Below, piece by piece: positions 5,761-6,618 of a stretch of 6,618 nucleotides of DNA. The notes under the pieces were generated by a model, which saw only the letters and a program-made list of their open reading frames with translations, was not told the origin of the DNA and made no database searches. Position 1 is the stretch's first letter, and every line of letters starts with the position of its first letter. A program made the position numbers and the translations under genes. Where the stretch lies: positions 1-6,618 of the forward strand of contig JBMOIL010000135.1 in NCBI GenBank assembly GCA_049317345.1. Reading direction: 5' to 3'. Source of the stretch: Mxb001 sp049317345 (lineage in GTDB: Bacteria; Actinomycetota; Actinomycetes; S36-B12).

Positions 5761-6012
5761 TCAGCCTTCGATGATGATCTCGCCGGCCTCGGCGACGAGA
5801 TTGCCGTCCGCGTCGTAGACGTCCACGACGTCCTCTTCAGCAACGAGGTTGCCGTCCGCGTCGAAGACGTCGATGGTCTCCTCGACGATGGAGCCGTCCT
5901 CGCTGGTCACGACCATGACGTCGTCCACGACCGTGCCGATCACATTGCCGTTGTCGTCCACGAGCTCGGTGATCTCGACGGACTCGCCGACCTCGATGTC
6001 GTCGTTAGCCAT
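5761..6012 (-). CDS. Small, very acidic repeat protein, unknown function
   Basis: This 83-aa protein (MANDDIEVGESVEI...) is dominated by D, E, V and G, with no lysine or arginine seen and no cysteine. Four related turns can be seen: VDDNGNVI, TSEDGSIV, FDADGNLV and YDADGNLV, with the glycines 18, 14 and 16 residues apart. The last two copies are nearly identical 16-residue units. The D-x-D-G-N pattern recalls YD/RHS turns or an EF-hand loop, but position 1 of an EF-hand loop is not acidic, so calcium binding is only a possibility. No signal peptide is present. The frame is open to 6045, but the ATG at 6012 has an excellent ribosome site (GGAAGG, 6020-6025, seven bases upstream), which makes both the gene and its start credible. 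It lies 76 bases downstream of fdsD on the same strand, with two hairpins in its leader. Confidence 0.75.
   Translation of the reverse strand: MANDDIEVGESVEITELVDDNGNVIGTVVDDVMVVTSEDGSIVEETIDVFDADGNLVAEEDVVDVYDADGNLVAEAGEIIIEG
5795..5871. repeat. 48-bp period internal repeat in the acidic-protein gene
   Basis: Bases 5795-5823 and 5843-5871 match at 27 of 29 positions at an offset of exactly 48 bases (16 codons). They encode the last two D-A-D-G-N-L-V-A units. The near-identity at DNA level points to a fairly recent duplication or to gene conversion. Confidence 0.85.
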
Positions 6013-6028
6013 GGCGATTCCTTCCTCT

Positions 6029-6063
6029 GGGGGGTGAACCCCCATCCAAGGGCATGACGCCCT
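6029..6063 (-). promoter_or_regulatory. Two tandem small hairpins upstream of the acidic-protein gene
   Basis: On the - strand, AGGGC-GTCAT-GCCCT (6063-6049) forms a perfect 5-bp stem with a 5-base loop. GGGGG-TTCA-CCCCC (6043-6030) follows after five bases and ends just before the ribosome site. Neither is followed by a T run, so they are not classical intrinsic terminators. They could act as an mRNA-stabilising or processing element between fdsD and the next gene, a weak terminator, or a leader that masks the ribosome site. Confidence 0.5.
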
Positions 6064-6088
6064 ATCCCAGGCAACTTTCAGTGGAAAT

Positions 6089-6298
6089 TCAGACGACGAG
6101 TTGACCCAATGCCGTGCTCACACGGGGATCGAGCTCGCCCACATGGTCAACGTCGTACTCCGTGAGTTCGGCGATCATGACCGGGGTCCAGAAGGCCTTC
6201 AGGTGGTCTCTGATGCGGGCCACCGCCTGCTCGTCCGTGAGCCCCGAGCAGTTGGTGGCGATCTGCCCGGACATCCGGGTGAGGGTTTCGATGCGCAC
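6089..6298 (-). CDS. fdsD: NAD-dependent formate dehydrogenase delta subunit
   Basis: This 69-aa protein starts with GTG two bases after the stop of the catalytic subunit gene. The pattern RMSGQIATNCSGL (8-20), then DEQAVARIRDHLKAFWTPVM (22-41), and an ending LDPRVSTALGQL (56-67) matches the FdsD family, whose consensus I recall as 'RMANQIA.NF......A...+DHL+.FWDP.M...L......L.P.V..AL..L'. FdsD is a small cytoplasmic subunit of the FdsGBAD-type formate dehydrogenase, needed for a functional enzyme though its precise role is not settled. No strong ribosome site is seen, so translation is probably coupled to fdsA. In many bacteria fdsC (a sulfurtransferase/chaperone) lies between fdsA and fdsD; here it is absent from that place. 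Confidence 0.9.
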   Translation of the reverse strand: MRIETLTRMSGQIATNCSGLTDEQAVARIRDHLKAFWTPVMIAELTEYDVDHVGELDPRVSTALGQLVV

Positions 6299-6300
6299 GG

Positions 6301-6618
6301 CTAGGCGTGAATCGATTCCGCGCCCGCAGCGACAGCGGTCGCCTCGGGGCCCCTCAGCGTGGGCGTGACCTCGACCGCGGTCACCTTGTACTCCGGGCAG
6401 TTGGTCGCCCAGTCGGAGTATTCGGTGGTGATGACGTTGGCGCCGCTGCCCGGGAAGTGGAAGGTCGTGTAGACGACGCCGGGGGGCACGCGATCGGTCA
6501 CGTGGGCGCGCATGACGGTCGTGCCGACGCGACTGGCGATCGTCACCCAGGTGCCATCCGTGATCCCGCGGGTCTCGGCGTCGGACTCGTGGATGTCGAG
6601 GACGTCTTCGTCGTGCCA
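6301..6618 (-). CDS. fdsA: Formate dehydrogenase alpha (catalytic) subunit, C-terminal part (partial)
   Basis: The frame is open from the right edge to TAG at 6301-6303, giving the last 105 residues of a larger protein. It is the molybdopterin-dinucleotide binding domain at the end of Mo/W-bis-PGD oxidoreductases: WHDEDVLDIHESDAETRGI-x-DG-x-W, then RVGTTVMRAHVTDRVPPGVVY, FHFPGSGANVITTEYSDW and NCPEYKVTAVEV. The 'ANV.T..Y.D......PEYKV.AV.V' ending is characteristic of formate dehydrogenase alpha subunits. The enzyme oxidises formate to CO2 (reversibly in FdsABG types). The N-terminal Fe-S domains and the active-site Cys or Sec lie beyond the window. The directly following fdsD supports the NAD-dependent Fds type, whose fdsG and fdsB would be expected further to the right. 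Confidence 0.93.
   Translation of the reverse strand, partial: WHDEDVLDIHESDAETRGITDGTWVTIASRVGTTVMRAHVTDRVPPGVVYTTFHFPGSGANVITTEYSDWATNCPEYKVTAVEVTPTLRGPEATAVAAGAESIHA

Noticed and set aside
5801..5870. CRISPR-like repeat in the acidic gene
   Set aside because: Only two DNA-level copies occur, in frame with a 16-codon period and coding for protein repeats; there is no spacer-repeat array.
6029..6043. G/C hairpin as an intrinsic terminator of the fds operon
   Set aside because: No T run follows on the - strand, and the stem sits directly before the ribosome site of the next gene, so a classical terminator call is not supported.

Overview
This is a GC-rich stretch of bacterial chromosome (strong G/C preference at third codon positions, GTG start, leaderless-type starts) that looks like an actinobacterium (Actinomycetota). 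I cannot name the genus. Coding density is high: 10 protein-coding genes (two cut by the window edges) and one tRNA, with no gene-free stretch longer than about 130 bases.

Left part (1-2686, + strand): the tail of a probable electron-transfer flavoprotein beta subunit, then etfA (ETF alpha) and fhs (formate-tetrahydrofolate ligase). The genes overlap or nearly touch (4-base overlap, then a 2-base gap), so they are almost certainly one operon. It links a flavoprotein electron carrier to capture of formate as 10-formyl-THF. Right edge (6089-6618, - strand): the C-terminal part of a molybdenum/tungsten formate dehydrogenase catalytic subunit (fdsA type) followed 2 bases later by fdsD, the small delta subunit. 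One side of the window therefore uses ATP to activate formate and the other oxidises it with, presumably, NAD+, which suggests a one-carbon metabolism neighbourhood.

Middle part: on the - strand, a two-gene unit (3622 to 2694) encodes a 131-aa protein of unknown function and, overlapping it by 4 bases, a DUF6036/AbiEii-like nucleotidyltransferase, an arrangement that resembles a toxin-antitoxin pair. Then come a + strand GyrI-like effector-binding protein (probably translated from a leaderless message), a - strand tRNA-Thr(UGU), and a - strand lipoprotein with two similar C-terminal segments. A compact divergent promoter region separates the lipoprotein from a + strand Cupin_3-type protein. 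Last, downstream of fdsD on the - strand, is a very acidic 83-aa protein built from D-x-[D/N]-G-N type repeats, which I do not recognise; two small hairpins lie just upstream of it.

Most of the window is ordinary housekeeping and metabolic sequence. The points most worth a second look are the acidic repeat protein beside the formate dehydrogenase genes with its hairpin leader, the nucleotidyltransferase pair, the etf-fhs-fds association, and the duplicated lipoprotein.
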